A program made the position numbers and the translations under genes. The notes under the pieces were generated by a model, which saw only the letters and a list, made by a program, of their open reading frames with translations, had not been told where the DNA came from and did no database searches. From Actinomycetota bacterium (lineage in GTDB: Bacteria; Actinomycetota; CADDZG01; WHSQ01), in assembly GCA_009377815.1 (NCBI GenBank), contig WHTI01000008.1:1-52209 (forward strand): DNA of 52,209 bases, given 5' to 3'. Below are positions 44,159-52,209 of this stretch, in pieces. The stretch's first letter is position 1. Every line of letters begins with the position of its first letter.

Positions 44159-45459
44159 TCGACGGCCCACCGCCCGCGAACGAAGCGGGTGCCGGTGGTG
44201 GCCGAACGCAGGACCAACCAGATGGTGGCTCCCACCGCGAGCCCGGCGGTTCCCCAGCCTCGGGCTAATGCAACGAAGGCCAGGAAGACGAAGATCGCGC
44301 TGGAGATCGCCATCGAGCCGGCCAGGAACCGGGTGTCCGAAGCTCCGATCAGGATCCCATCGAGGGTGAACGCGATCGCGGAGAGAGGCTGGATGGCGGC
44401 GACCCACAGGATCAGATCCCCGGCGGCGGCGATGACTGCGGGGTCGTCGGTGAACACCCCTGCAAGGGGGCGGGCCACCACCGCGACCACCGCGAGGAGC
44501 ATGAGGCCGAGGATCAATCCCAGGGACATGAGACGACGACCAACCGCCATCGCTCGGTCCAGAGAGCCGGCCCCGAGGTCGCGCGCGATCAACGCCTGAC
44601 CTGCGATCGCGATCGAGTCGAGGACGAGGGCCAGCAGGAGGAACATCTGCATCGCTATCTGCCACGCGGCCAGAGGAACCTCGCCCATGCGCGCCGCGAT
44701 CGAGGTGGCCACGGTGAGAGCCAGAAGCAGGGCTCCGGTACGAACGGCAAGATCAGCTCCGACGCTTAGCAGCTGCCTCGCTGTCTCGGGCGAGAAGCGC
44801 CACCGCGGTTCCGCGAAGCGGCGAGCGAGGACGACCAAGAACGCGGCGGCTACAGCCGTTTGACTTGCGAGCGTCGCCCATGCTGCGCCGTTCACCCCCA
44901 TCCCGGCCGGATAGATGAGGACGTAGTCGAGGAGGACGTTGGCGCAAGCGCCCGCGATCGCGATGTACATGGGCGTGCGGGTGTCGTGATCACCACGCAG
45001 CCACCCATGTCCCACCTGAGCCAGAAGCACGGGGATCGACGAGAGGATCCGGATCCGGAGATACGGCTCGGCGAAGGTCGCGACCTCGGGTCCGGCCCCC
45101 AGCGCGCGGACGATGGGCCCGGCGAAGAGAACGCCTAGGAGACTGACCGCGGCCCCGAAAGCGACCGCGAGATAGAGCGCCTGGACTCCGGTCGAGGCCG
45201 CCGAGACGAGATCCCCCCGACCGAGCGCACGGGCGACCCGCGGCGTCACCCCGTAGGCGAGGAACGAGAACATCCAGAACGACGCCGTGAAGGCCGCCGT
45301 ACCGATCGCGACCGCCCCCAACTGCGGGGTCCCAAGGTGACCCACGAACGCGGTGTCGACGAGGGAGTAGATGGGGTCGGCGGCCAACGCCCCTAGAGCG
45401 GGCACCGCAAGGGCGAAGATCGCCCGGTCGTACTGATTCCCCCCCGGCCGCCTCATCAT
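44152..45459 (-). CDS. MATE-family efflux transporter (DinF-like)
   Basis: 435 aa from ATG 45459, preceded by GGAG; GTG 45483 is possible but overlaps the opposite promoter. Twelve membrane helices are seen. The N-lobe start IFALAVPALGALAADPIYSLVDTAFVGHLG is the DinF-type MATE signature, with the conserved Asp of the cation site in this segment (AADP). The family exchanges Na+ or H+ for cationic or dye-like compounds. The substrate here is unknown. It is convergent with the PLP enzyme gene and divergent from the LysM gene. Confidence 0.9.
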   Translation of the reverse strand: MMRRPGGNQYDRAIFALAVPALGALAADPIYSLVDTAFVGHLGTPQLGAVAIGTAAFTASFWMFSFLAYGVTPRVARALGRGDLVSAASTGVQALYLAVAFGAAVSLLGVLFAGPIVRALGAGPEVATFAEPYLRIRILSSIPVLLAQVGHGWLRGDHDTRTPMYIAIAGACANVLLDYVLIYPAGMGVNGAAWATLASQTAVAAAFLVVLARRFAEPRWRFSPETARQLLSVGADLAVRTGALLLALTVATSIAARMGEVPLAAWQIAMQMFLLLALVLDSIAIAGQALIARDLGAGSLDRAMAVGRRLMSLGLILGLMLLAVVAVVARPLAGVFTDDPAVIAAAGDLILWVAAIQPLSAIAFTLDGILIGASDTRFLAGSMAISSAIFVFLAFVALARGWGTAGLAVGATIWLVLRSATTGTRFVRGRWAVDQ

Positions 45460-45488
45460 GGCTCCGGATGTTAAGGCCCCCACGGGGC

Positions 45489-45517
45489 TTGTGCTTTCTG
45501 ACCACTTTTGTTATATA
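45489..45517 (+). promoter_or_regulatory. Promoter of the LysM–transglycosylase gene
   Basis: TTGTGC (45489–45494) and TATATA (45512–45517) are separated by 17 bp in an unusually AT-rich patch, giving a predicted leader of about 55 nt before GTG 45579. Confidence 0.6.
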
Positions 45518-45578
45518 TCGTGACTCTTGTGGGCTTCTGAGCCATGTCTCCCAACCCTTAGCGACCCAGGAGGCCGCC

Positions 45579-46418
45579 GTGTATCCGAGACGCTACGTCG
45601 GAAAGCACCTCACTCCACGTCCCAAGAAACACGGTCCGGCGATCCTCGGAACCGCCGCGGTCATGTGGGTCACAGGCCCCGCAGCCCAGGCGGCATCGGG
45701 GGGCCACGTGGTCCGGCCCGGCGACACCCTCTCGGGGCTCGCGTCTCGCTACGGAACGAGCGTGAGCCAACTAGCACGCGCCAATCACCTCTCGAACCCG
45801 GATCTCATCGTCATCGGCACGACCCTACGCATCAGTGGCGGGGGCTCGTCGGCGCGTACCCATCGGGTGAAACGAGGGGAAACCCTTTCCGGGATCGCGG
45901 CGCGCTACGGCGTGTCCGTGCGCAGCCTCGCCCGGCTCAACCACCTGGCCGATCCCAACCTGATCGTGGCCGGGGCGACCCTGAAGGTGCCCGGTTCCGC
46001 CCACACCTCGGTGGCCGGCCGCGGAGCCACATCCGGAACCTCGGTGGAATCCTTGCTCGAACGTCACTCGAGCGCCGCCGGGATCGATCCCTCGTTAGTG
46101 AAGGCGGTCGCGTGGCACGAGAGTGGCTGGCAGCAGGACGTCGTGTCCTCCGCCGGAGCGATCGGTGTCATGCAGGTCATGCCCGACACCGCCGACTACG
46201 TCAACGTCGTCCTCGGTGGCGGCTCACTCGATGTCAAACGGGCCGACGACAACGTGAAGCTCGGGGTCATGTATCTCTCGCAGATGCTTCACACGATGAG
46301 GACCGAGAACCGTGCCCTCGCGGCCTACTATTCCGGTCCGGGCAACGTGCGAGGGCGGCTCAACTCCGAGCAGCGGGCGTACGTCGCGGCGGTTCAGGCG
46401 AACCGCACGCGCCACTAA
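45579..46418 (+). CDS. LysM–transglycosylase SLT cell-wall hydrolase
   Basis: 279 aa from GTG 45579, with AGGAGG 6 nt upstream. A signal peptide (about 1–38, ending QAA) is followed by two LysM domains (HVVRPGDTLSGLASRYG; HRVKRGETLSGIAARYG) that bind peptidoglycan. The SLT domain shows AAGIDPSLVKAVAWHESGW, with the catalytic Glu, then SAGAIGVMQVMPDTA and YYSGPGNVRGRL. The exported enzyme cleaves glycan strands during growth or division. It is monocistronic with its own promoter and ends 4 bp from the uvrB stop on the other strand. Confidence 0.94.
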   Translation: MYPRRYVGKHLTPRPKKHGPAILGTAAVMWVTGPAAQAASGGHVVRPGDTLSGLASRYGTSVSQLARANHLSNPDLIVIGTTLRISGGGSSARTHRVKRGETLSGIAARYGVSVRSLARLNHLADPNLIVAGATLKVPGSAHTSVAGRGATSGTSVESLLERHSSAAGIDPSLVKAVAWHESGWQQDVVSSAGAIGVMQVMPDTADYVNVVLGGGSLDVKRADDNVKLGVMYLSQMLHTMRTENRALAAYYSGPGNVRGRLNSEQRAYVAAVQANRTRH

Positions 46419-46422
46419 AGGA

Positions 46423-48420
46423 CTAGCCGACCTCTTTGAGCTCGCGCTTGATCTCGGCGATCTCGTCCCGTAGGCGGGCGGCGTATTCGAACGCGAGGTC
46501 CTTCGCCGCCTGATGCATCTCCTCCTGTAGCTGGAGCATCAATCGTTTGAGTTCGTCGGGCGTGCCCTGGATGTCCTTCAACCGGCTCTTCGACTTGGTG
46601 GGCACGGGCGCCGACTGCCGGTGCCCCGCCCCGTAGATGAGGATGTCGGATACGGCTTTGCGGATCGACTGTGGATCGATCCCGTGCTCCTCGTTGTACG
46701 CCATCTGGATCCCCCGGCGTCGCTGGGTCTCACTGATCGCGAACTTCATCGACTCCGTGACCTCGTCGGCGTACATGATCACCTGGCCTTCGACGTTGCG
46801 AGCGGCGCGGCCGATCGTCTGGATCAATGAGGTCTGCGATCGGAGATAGCCCTCCTTGTCGGCATCCAGGATCGCTACGAGGGAGACCTCGGGAAGGTCG
46901 AGGCCCTCACGGAGCAGGTTGATCCCGACCAGGACATCGAACTCGCCCAGGCGCAGGTCCCGCAGGATCTCGATCCGCTGGACGGTGTCGATGTCGGCGT
47001 GGAGGTAGCGCACCCGGATCCCGGATTCGAGGAGGTAGTCGGTGAGGTCCTCGGCCATCTTCTTCGTCAGGGTGGTGACCAGGATGCGGGCGCCGACCTC
47101 GGTTCGGCTCCTGATCTGGTCCATGAGATCGTCGATCTGACCCTTGGTCGGCTTCACGATGACCTCGGGGTCGATCAGGCCGGTGGGACGGACGAGTTGC
47201 TCGATCGGGGTCCCGCCCTTGCTGCGTTCGAACGGACCGGGGGTCGCCGACATCAGCACGACCTGGTCGACGACGTCGAGCCATTCGTCGAAGCGCAACG
47301 GACGGTTGTCCAGCGCCGATGGGAGCCTGAACCCGTGCTCGATCAAGGTGCGCTTGCGCGACATGTCGCCCTCGTACATGCCGTTGAGCTGGGGAACCGC
47401 CACGTGGCTCTCGTCGAGGACCATGAGGAAGTCCTTGGGGAAGTAGTCGAGCAACGTGAAGGGTCGGGTGTTCGGCTGCCGGCCCTCGATATGGCGCGCG
47501 TAGTTCTCGATCCCGTTGCAGAACCCCACCTCGCGCATCATCTCGAGGTCGTATTCGGTTCGCATCCGTAGACGCTGTGCCTCGAGCAGCTTCCCTTCCT
47601 TCTCGAACCTCCGCAGTTGCTCGCCGAGTTCCTCCTCGATCGTGATCACGGCCTTCTGCATCCGCTCCTGCGAGGCGACGTAGTGGGAGGCAGGATAGAT
47701 GCGAACGTAGTCGAGCTCGGCGGTGATCTCACCCGTCAGAACGTCGAGTACGACTATCCGGTCGACCTCGTCGCCGAACAACTCGATCCGAACCGCCTTT
47801 TCCTCGTACGCGGGGAAGACCTCGATCGTGTCCCCCCGGACGCGGAACTTCCCCCGGACGAAGTTGACGTCGTTGCGTTCGTACTGGATGTCGACGAGCT
47901 TCTGGATGATGAAGTCCCGGTCGGCTACTCCCCCGCGGGCGACGCCGACGATCTGCTTCTCGTACTCCTCCGGCGAACCCAGACCGTAGATCGCCGACAC
48001 GGAGGCCACGATCAGGACGTCATCCCGCATCGACAAGGCCGACGTCGCCGAGTGCCGCAGGCGCTCGATCTCGTCGTTGACCGAGGAGTCCTTCTCGATG
48101 TAGGTGTCGGACGACGGAACGTAGGCCTCGGGCTGGTAGTAGTCGTAATAGGAGACGAAGTACTCGACCGCGTTCTCGGGGAAGAACTGCCGGAACTCGT
48201 TCGCGAGCTGGGCGGCCAGCGACTTGTTCGGCGCCATGACGATCGTCGGCTTCTGGATCTGCTCGATCGCCCACGCCATGGTCGCCGTCTTGCCGGTCCC
48301 TGTAGCCCCCAACAGGGTCGAGAACTTCTCCCCCGAGCGGATCCGATCGACGAGCGCAGTGATGGCGTCGGGCTGATCGCCGGCGGGCTCGAAATCGGAG
48401 ATGACCTTGAAGGGGGGCAC
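46423..48420 (-). CDS. uvrB: Excinuclease ABC subunit B
   Basis: 665 aa from GTG 48420, where the conserved [17 protein letters not shown] begins; the frame extends to 48501 without similarity. The helicase-like motor has [13 protein letters not shown] (P-loop), the damage-probing beta-hairpin [18 protein letters not shown] (Walker B) and [12 protein letters not shown] (motif VI). The C-terminal UVR motif that recruits UvrC is at about 630–660 ([17 protein letters not shown]). A TACTAT at 48432–48427 lies 6 bp before the start and no Shine–Dalgarno is seen, so it may be leaderless. No SOS box is present. Confidence 0.97.
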   Translation of the reverse strand: MPPFKVISDFEPAGDQPDAITALVDRIRSGEKFSTLLGATGTGKTATMAWAIEQIQKPTIVMAPNKSLAAQLANEFRQFFPENAVEYFVSYYDYYQPEAYVPSSDTYIEKDSSVNDEIERLRHSATSALSMRDDVLIVASVSAIYGLGSPEEYEKQIVGVARGGVADRDFIIQKLVDIQYERNDVNFVRGKFRVRGDTIEVFPAYEEKAVRIELFGDEVDRIVVLDVLTGEITAELDYVRIYPASHYVASQERMQKAVITIEEELGEQLRRFEKEGKLLEAQRLRMRTEYDLEMMREVGFCNGIENYARHIEGRQPNTRPFTLLDYFPKDFLMVLDESHVAVPQLNGMYEGDMSRKRTLIEHGFRLPSALDNRPLRFDEWLDVVDQVVLMSATPGPFERSKGGTPIEQLVRPTGLIDPEVIVKPTKGQIDDLMDQIRSRTEVGARILVTTLTKKMAEDLTDYLLESGIRVRYLHADIDTVQRIEILRDLRLGEFDVLVGINLLREGLDLPEVSLVAILDADKEGYLRSQTSLIQTIGRAARNVEGQVIMYADEVTESMKFAISETQRRRGIQMAYNEEHGIDPQSIRKAVSDILIYGAGHRQSAPVPTKSKSRLKDIQGTPDELKRLMLQLQEEMHQAAKDLAFEYAARLRDEIAEIKRELKEVG

Positions 48421-48460
48421 GGGACGATAGTAACGACGGGTAGCGACAACTATTCCGGGG

Positions 48461-50728
48461 TCAGGAGATGGACTCCCTGGCCCCCGACGGTCGCAGGGCA
48501 CCGAGGATCTTGGATGAGAGATCGAGGGTGACCCCGATCCCGGTCTCGTAGTCCATCTCAGCCCCGGCGGCCAGTTCGGCGCGTAGCCTCGATGCCCCCA
48601 GGAGCTCGCTCAGGCGCTCGAGGTTCCGCTCCCCACGGATCCCGAGGGCCGGGATCATCAAGGCCCCCATCGTCTCTCTGACCTTCTCTGCGAACCCGTG
48701 GAGCTGAGCGGCCTTGCCGTACTCACCCTGCTCGGCGGCGACCTCCGCGATGAGGTCGACCATGAACGACGCCCCGCTTCGCATGTCGCTCTCGACCAGC
48801 ATGAACATAGCTCGCCGGAGCTCGGACAACCCCTCGGCCGGGTCCGAATAGCTGATCCGGCGCGCGCGATTGCCGATCGCCATCCCGAGATCGATCGCTC
48901 CACCGAACTGCTGGGATCGACTGATGGACTCGTCGTAGGTCTCAAGTGGAACACTCTCGTTATCGAACGCCATCGCCGTCCAGCACAACGAGTTGAGGGC
49001 GAGAACCAGACCGTAGTTCTCGCCGGCCGACCTAAGCAGAACCTGCGCCTCTCGCAAGCGCTCGAGGGATTGTTCCTCTCCTTCGATCGTGGAGGACACG
49101 ATCCCAAGACCGATCTGAGCCATCCCGATCCCGGCTTCATCGTTCAGCTCTCTCAGCCGTGCGTGAGCGGTAGCGAGCGAGTACACGGCCTCCGAATAGT
49201 CACCGATGAACATACACATGCCACCGTGCACGCCACGCGCCCTCTCGCGCGCGAGCGGCGTCACGTCGGCGGATTCATCGAGCACCGCCTCCATCAAGGT
49301 CCGTCCGTAGGCCTGGCGTCCACGCATCCACCAGTACGGCCACACGGCCCAACCGATCGAGGCAACATCCTCGTGTCGCCCCTCTTCCAGGAGCCGTCTC
49401 ATCGCCCCGCGGAAGTTGCCTTCCTCGGCCTCCAGGAGATCCAGAGCCTCCAGCTGTCGAGAACTCCGTAGTGCATCGTGCTGGCCCTGCGACAGATCGA
49501 AGAAGTGGTGCGCGTGCCGCGAGCGGATGGCGTCGGCCTCGGACGAGGCATCGAGCATCTCGAGCGCGAACTGCCTGATCGACTCGAGCATCCGGAAACG
49601 GGGATCGAGGCCCCCGGCGGCGGGCTGGATGATGCTGTTCTCGACCAACACCTGCATCCGTTCGAGAACGTCCAGTCCGTGATCGGGGTCGCACACGGCT
49701 TCGGCCGCATCCAATGTGAAGCCTCCGCAGAACGCCGCCAGCCGCCGGAAGAAGACCTTGTCTTCCTCACCGAGAAGATCGACACTCCACGCGATCGTGC
49801 TGCGCATCGTTCGCTGCCGCTCGGGCAGGTCCGGCGAGCTTCCCCTGAGGAGGTCAAAGCCATCGCTCAGTCGTTCGAGCATCGATGCCGGCGAAAGAAG
49901 GGAAGTTCGCGCGGCGGCGAGTTCGATGGCCAGCGGCAGTCCGTCGAGGCGCCGGCACACCTCGGCGATCGCCTCCTTCTGTTCCGGGCGATCGAGATCG
50001 GAGGAACTCCGGGCCCGGGCGAGGAACAGCTCGACGGCAGGGGAACTCGAATGGCCTCGTTCGGGAACTTCGAGCGGCATCAGCAGGTACTCCACTTCGC
50101 CGCGCAGCCTCAACAACGTCCGGCTGGTCACCAGGACCTTTACCCCCGGACACTCCGCGACCAGCTCGGAAACATAGGTCCCCGCGTCGATCAGATGCTC
50201 GAAGTTGTCGAGGATCAGGAGTAGTTCGCGTTCGGCGAGGGTGAGGAGTACCAGCTCACGAGGCTCCGCGGTTCCGATCCGATCGGACAGCCCCAGGCTC
50301 GCCGCGATCGTCCCGGGTACCTCCTCGGATCTGACGAGCGTTTCGAGCGTTACGAGGTGGACTCCATCGGCGAAGCGCTCCTTCATCAGGGCACCGAGTT
50401 CGATCGCCAGGCGGCTCTTGCCGACACCACCGGGACCCAGAAGGGTCAGGATCCTCGTCTCCTCGGCACCCAGCTTCTCGTCTAGCAGCTTGAGGTCCCC
50501 CGCTCGCCCGATCAACCGGTTGGGAGTCACGGGGAGTTTCGTGTGCAGTGCACTCCAGCCGGTCTCCTCAGCCTTGCGCTCGAAACGCTCGGTCAGGAGG
50601 ACCGCGAGGTCATCCCGGATGAGGCCGCCGAGCTCCTCCGAGCTCTTGAACCTCCGATACGAAACGCCGGCGGCCCCGATCCGCTTCAACAACTCGGCCA
50701 GTCGCGGATCGCGGTCGGCGACCGCGTC
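48461..50728 (-). CDS. STAND ATPase–TPR part of a frameshifted DUF4062 protein
   Basis: The frame gives 755 residues continuing the DUF4062 fragment after a +1 shift. It has NB-ARC-like motifs: Walker [14 protein letters not shown], Walker [12 protein letters not shown], sensor [14 protein letters not shown] and the [12 protein letters not shown] motif, followed by about 400 residues of TPR-like helices. This is the architecture of signal-transducing NTPases (COG3903-type regulators, NLR-like STAND proteins). On its own it would have to start at an internal TTG (50692). The 3' end is 41 bp before uvrB on the same strand. Whether the broken gene still makes a joined product is unclear. Confidence 0.8.
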   Translation of the reverse strand, partial: DAVADRDPRLAELLKRIGAAGVSYRRFKSSEELGGLIRDDLAVLLTERFERKAEETGWSALHTKLPVTPNRLIGRAGDLKLLDEKLGAEETRILTLLGPGGVGKSRLAIELGALMKERFADGVHLVTLETLVRSEEVPGTIAASLGLSDRIGTAEPRELVLLTLAERELLLILDNFEHLIDAGTYVSELVAECPGVKVLVTSRTLLRLRGEVEYLLMPLEVPERGHSSSPAVELFLARARSSSDLDRPEQKEAIAEVCRRLDGLPLAIELAAARTSLLSPASMLERLSDGFDLLRGSSPDLPERQRTMRSTIAWSVDLLGEEDKVFFRRLAAFCGGFTLDAAEAVCDPDHGLDVLERMQVLVENSIIQPAAGGLDPRFRMLESIRQFALEMLDASSEADAIRSRHAHHFFDLSQGQHDALRSSRQLEALDLLEAEEGNFRGAMRRLLEEGRHEDVASIGWAVWPYWWMRGRQAYGRTLMEAVLDESADVTPLARERARGVHGGMCMFIGDYSEAVYSLATAHARLRELNDEAGIGMAQIGLGIVSSTIEGEEQSLERLREAQVLLRSAGENYGLVLALNSLCWTAMAFDNESVPLETYDESISRSQQFGGAIDLGMAIGNRARRISYSDPAEGLSELRRAMFMLVESDMRSGASFMVDLIAEVAAEQGEYGKAAQLHGFAEKVRETMGALMIPALGIRGERNLERLSELLGASRLRAELAAGAEMDYETGIGVTLDLSSKILGALRPSGARESIS

Positions 50729-51044
50729 TTTTAACGTAGATCAGACGGGGCATACCTTCGGAGAGCAGGAACTCGTCCTCGATCCCGGAGATCTCCATGT
50801 CGGGAGCGATCCAGCCGTAACTCTCGCAATAGACCCCGACGAACACGTCGCTCTGGGCGAGATAGGCGCGATAGAGATCTCGGGGCGGGTGTGCCCGCGC
50901 CCCCAGCTCGAAGAGGATGGGGTGGAGCCTCATGTCCTCGATCGCAGCGCGCGCCGCAGCCCGCTCAGCCGCGAGCTCCCCGATCGTCGAGCTGATGAAG
51001 ACCCGGAGTCGTCGGTCCGGGGTCAAGATGGGCGTGTCGCTCAT
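50610..51044 (-). CDS. DUF4062 N-terminal fragment of the frameshifted STAND protein
   Basis: ATG 51044 begins a DUF4062 domain: RLRVFISSTIGELAAERAAA, then DVFVGVYCESYGW and ISGIEDEFLLSEGMPRLIYVK. Homology ends at Lys105 (codon 50732–50730); the remaining 39 residues are Arg-rich frameshift product overlapping the true frame of the ATPase. Shifting +1 at the AAAA run (50732–50729) restores [17 protein letters not shown], the normal continuation. The joined protein would be about 860 aa (48461–51044). DUF4062 domains often precede STAND NTPases and may act as the effector or sensor part. Confidence 0.8.
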   Translation of the reverse strand: MSDTPILTPDRRLRVFISSTIGELAAERAAARAAIEDMRLHPILFELGARAHPPRDLYRAYLAQSDVFVGVYCESYGWIAPDMEISGIEDEFLLSEGMPRLIYVKRRGRRPRSATGRVVEADRGRRRFVSEVQELGGARRPHPG

Positions 51045-51072
51045 CGCACTCTCACCGACGAATCGTACTCAC

Positions 51073-51104
51073 GTAGAAGGGCCCCCGGAAGGGGGCCCTT
51101 CTAC
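51073..51104. terminator. Long perfect hairpin between the RTX and DUF4062 genes
   Basis: Fourteen-bp perfect arms GTAGAAGGGCCCCC (51073–51086) and its complement (51091–51104) around GGAA, 23 bp after the RTX stop on the minus strand. There is no T-tract, so it may terminate with Rho or act as an mRNA 3' end barrier. Confidence 0.6.
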
Positions 51105-51126
51105 TACTTCTGTACGCAAACTGCCT

Positions 51127-52209
51127 TTACGGGAACGTACCGATCAGAACCTCACAGTTCACCTGGGTATCGAACCCGAGCGAGCCTGCATCGCAGGTGT
51201 CCGTTCCCGGACCACCGTCGAAGCTGTCGTTGTCTTCGCCACCGACGAGGTAGTCGTCGCCGGCGTCTCCGTTGATCGTGTTGGTGCCCCGGCCGGCGTA
51301 GACGCTGTCGTTGCCGCCTCCGGCGAAGATCCCGTCGGCCCCGGCGCCGAGGGAGATGTAGTCGTCACCCGAGCCGGTCGCCACAAGGTTGTTGCCGTCG
51401 CCTGCGAAGACCGCGTTGTTACCGTCACCGGCGTTTATGAGGTTGTCGCCGCCGAGGCCGTCGATGACGTCGAGGCCGGAGCCGGCCAGGATGAGATCGG
51501 CTCCCGGGCCGCCGAGGACGTAGTTGTCGCCCTCACCGGCATCGGCGAAGTTGTTGCCGTTGCCGAGGTACAGGGCGTCGTTACCGTCGCCACCGTAGAC
51601 AACGTCGTCGCCGAGACCGGTCTCGATCTTGTCGTTGCCCGTTCCTCCGTAGACGGTGTCGGGGCCGTTGTCGGTGAGCACGTAGTCGTCGCCACCACCG
51701 ACGTCGATCGTGTTGGTGCCGCCGCCGGAGAAGACGGCGTCGTGGCCTCCGTTGGTGTCGATGGTGTCGCTACCCCAGCCGGAGTCGACGTAGTCGTCGC
51801 CGGTGCCGGTGACGATGATGTCGGCGTCGTCGCCGGTGAACACGGTGTCGTTGCCGCCGCCGGAATCGATCGTGTTGTTGCCGCGGCCGGCGTAGATCTC
51901 GTCGTTGCCGCCATCGGTGGTGATGTCGTCGGCGCCGCTGCCCGAGCGGACATAGTCGTTACCGGCACCGCCGTCGATGGTGTTGTTGCCGTCACCTGCA
52001 AGCAGCGTGTCGGCGCCGTTGCCGCCCTCGATGGTGTCGGGGCCGCCGTGGCCGACCACGAGGTCGTTGCCGTCGCCGCCGTACATCTTGTCGCCACCCT
52101 GGTTGCCCCACATGCGGTCGTTGCCGAGACCGCCGTACATCTCGTCGCTGCCACCTCCGCCGAAGAAGTCGTCGTTGCCGTCGCCTCCGAACATGAGGTC
52201 GTTGCCGCC
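51127..52209 (-). CDS. RTX-type calcium-binding repeat protein (5' end outside window)
   Basis: 360 residues up to the stop; the frame is open to the right edge, so the N-terminus lies beyond the window. It consists almost wholly of nonapeptide repeats of the GGxGxD type (for example GGDGNDDFFGGGGSDEMYGG), which wind into a calcium-loaded beta-roll. Many units read GxGNNTIDxG or GxGDDYVxxG instead of the strict consensus. It ends in GGPGTDTCDAG and a CEVLIG tail with two Cys, as in actinobacterial RTX proteins. It should be secreted. The function of the missing part is unknown. Confidence 0.88.
   Translation of the reverse strand, partial: GGNDLMFGGDGNDDFFGGGGSDEMYGGLGNDRMWGNQGGDKMYGGDGNDLVVGHGGPDTIEGGNGADTLLAGDGNNTIDGGAGNDYVRSGSGADDITTDGGNDEIYAGRGNNTIDSGGGNDTVFTGDDADIIVTGTGDDYVDSGWGSDTIDTNGGHDAVFSGGGTNTIDVGGGDDYVLTDNGPDTVYGGTGNDKIETGLGDDVVYGGDGNDALYLGNGNNFADAGEGDNYVLGGPGADLILAGSGLDVIDGLGGDNLINAGDGNNAVFAGDGNNLVATGSGDDYISLGAGADGIFAGGGNDSVYAGRGTNTINGDAGDDYLVGGEDNDSFDGGPGTDTCDAGSLGFDTQVNCEVLIGTFP

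Noticed and set aside
1-52209. CRISPR arrays, rRNA genes, insertion sequences with transposases, phage genes
   Set aside because: No regular spacer arrays, no rRNA-like sequence and no transposase, integrase or phage structural protein was recognised. The repeats in 51127–52209 are coding RTX units.

Overview
The window is a high-GC bacterial chromosome segment, almost certainly from an actinomycete-type bacterium (Actinomycetota). The evidence is the block thrS–HIT–pgsA–PIM acyltransferase–pimA–pdxS–pdxT–yebC–ruvC, which follows the phosphatidylinositol-mannoside locus order of mycobacteria and relatives. GTG/TTG starts, 4-nt operon overlaps, a DUF222/HNH (13E12-like) gene behind an actinobacterial SOS box and an LPFTG surface protein point the same way. 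I cannot assign a genus. An uncultured or deep-branching lineage is plausible because many neighbours outside the core block are not in textbook positions.

Layout. 0–5 kb: Holliday-junction resolvase RuvC (cut by the window edge), YebC, the PLP synthase pair PdxT/PdxS, and two tandem DUF3048 envelope proteins. 5–9.3 kb: a degenerate M48-type protein, a VapBC toxin–antitoxin pair with a palindromic operator, and the PIM operon (pgsA, patA-like, pimA). 9.3–15 kb: an EF-G-like GTPase inserted antisense inside that locus, then HIT hydrolase, ThrS and a stand-alone DUF2090 protein. 15–21.8 kb: MidA-type methyltransferase, a HExxH lipoprotein, a 2-hydroxyacid dehydrogenase, a 49-aa zinc ribbon, FtsH, a GerW-like protein and a DEAD-box helicase with a structured leader.

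21.8–23.45 kb holds the most unusual object: a DUF222–HNH gene with a perfect LexA box at its start. It is enclosed by 62-bp imperfect inverted repeats whose tips are palindromes. A related palindrome lies 19 kb away, upstream of a PLP enzyme. 23.6–26.3 kb encodes peptidase T and a GABA-type aminotransferase.

26.3–37.2 kb is a surface and signalling region: a membrane GGDEF–EAL protein coupled to a 47-aa membrane microprotein, a CrtI-like oxidoreductase, a secreted GH114 glycosidase, a duplicated 8-cysteine LPFTG-anchored protein, a PsbP/DUF1795-like membrane protein, DUF5808, tRNA-Val(CAC) and a secreted M6 (InhA) metalloprotease. 37.4–48.4 kb has a patatin, a PQQ-type sugar dehydrogenase lipoprotein, UvrA, a class V aminotransferase-fold enzyme, a MATE exporter, a LysM–transglycosylase and UvrB. 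48.4–52.2 kb has a DUF4062–NB-ARC-like–TPR (STAND) protein broken by a one-base frameshift, and the C-terminal part of an RTX-type calcium-binding repeat protein that runs off the right edge.

Coding density is very high. Several convergent pairs share their stop codons, and only one stretch longer than 300 bp lacks a gene (23306–23652); it is full of palindromes.
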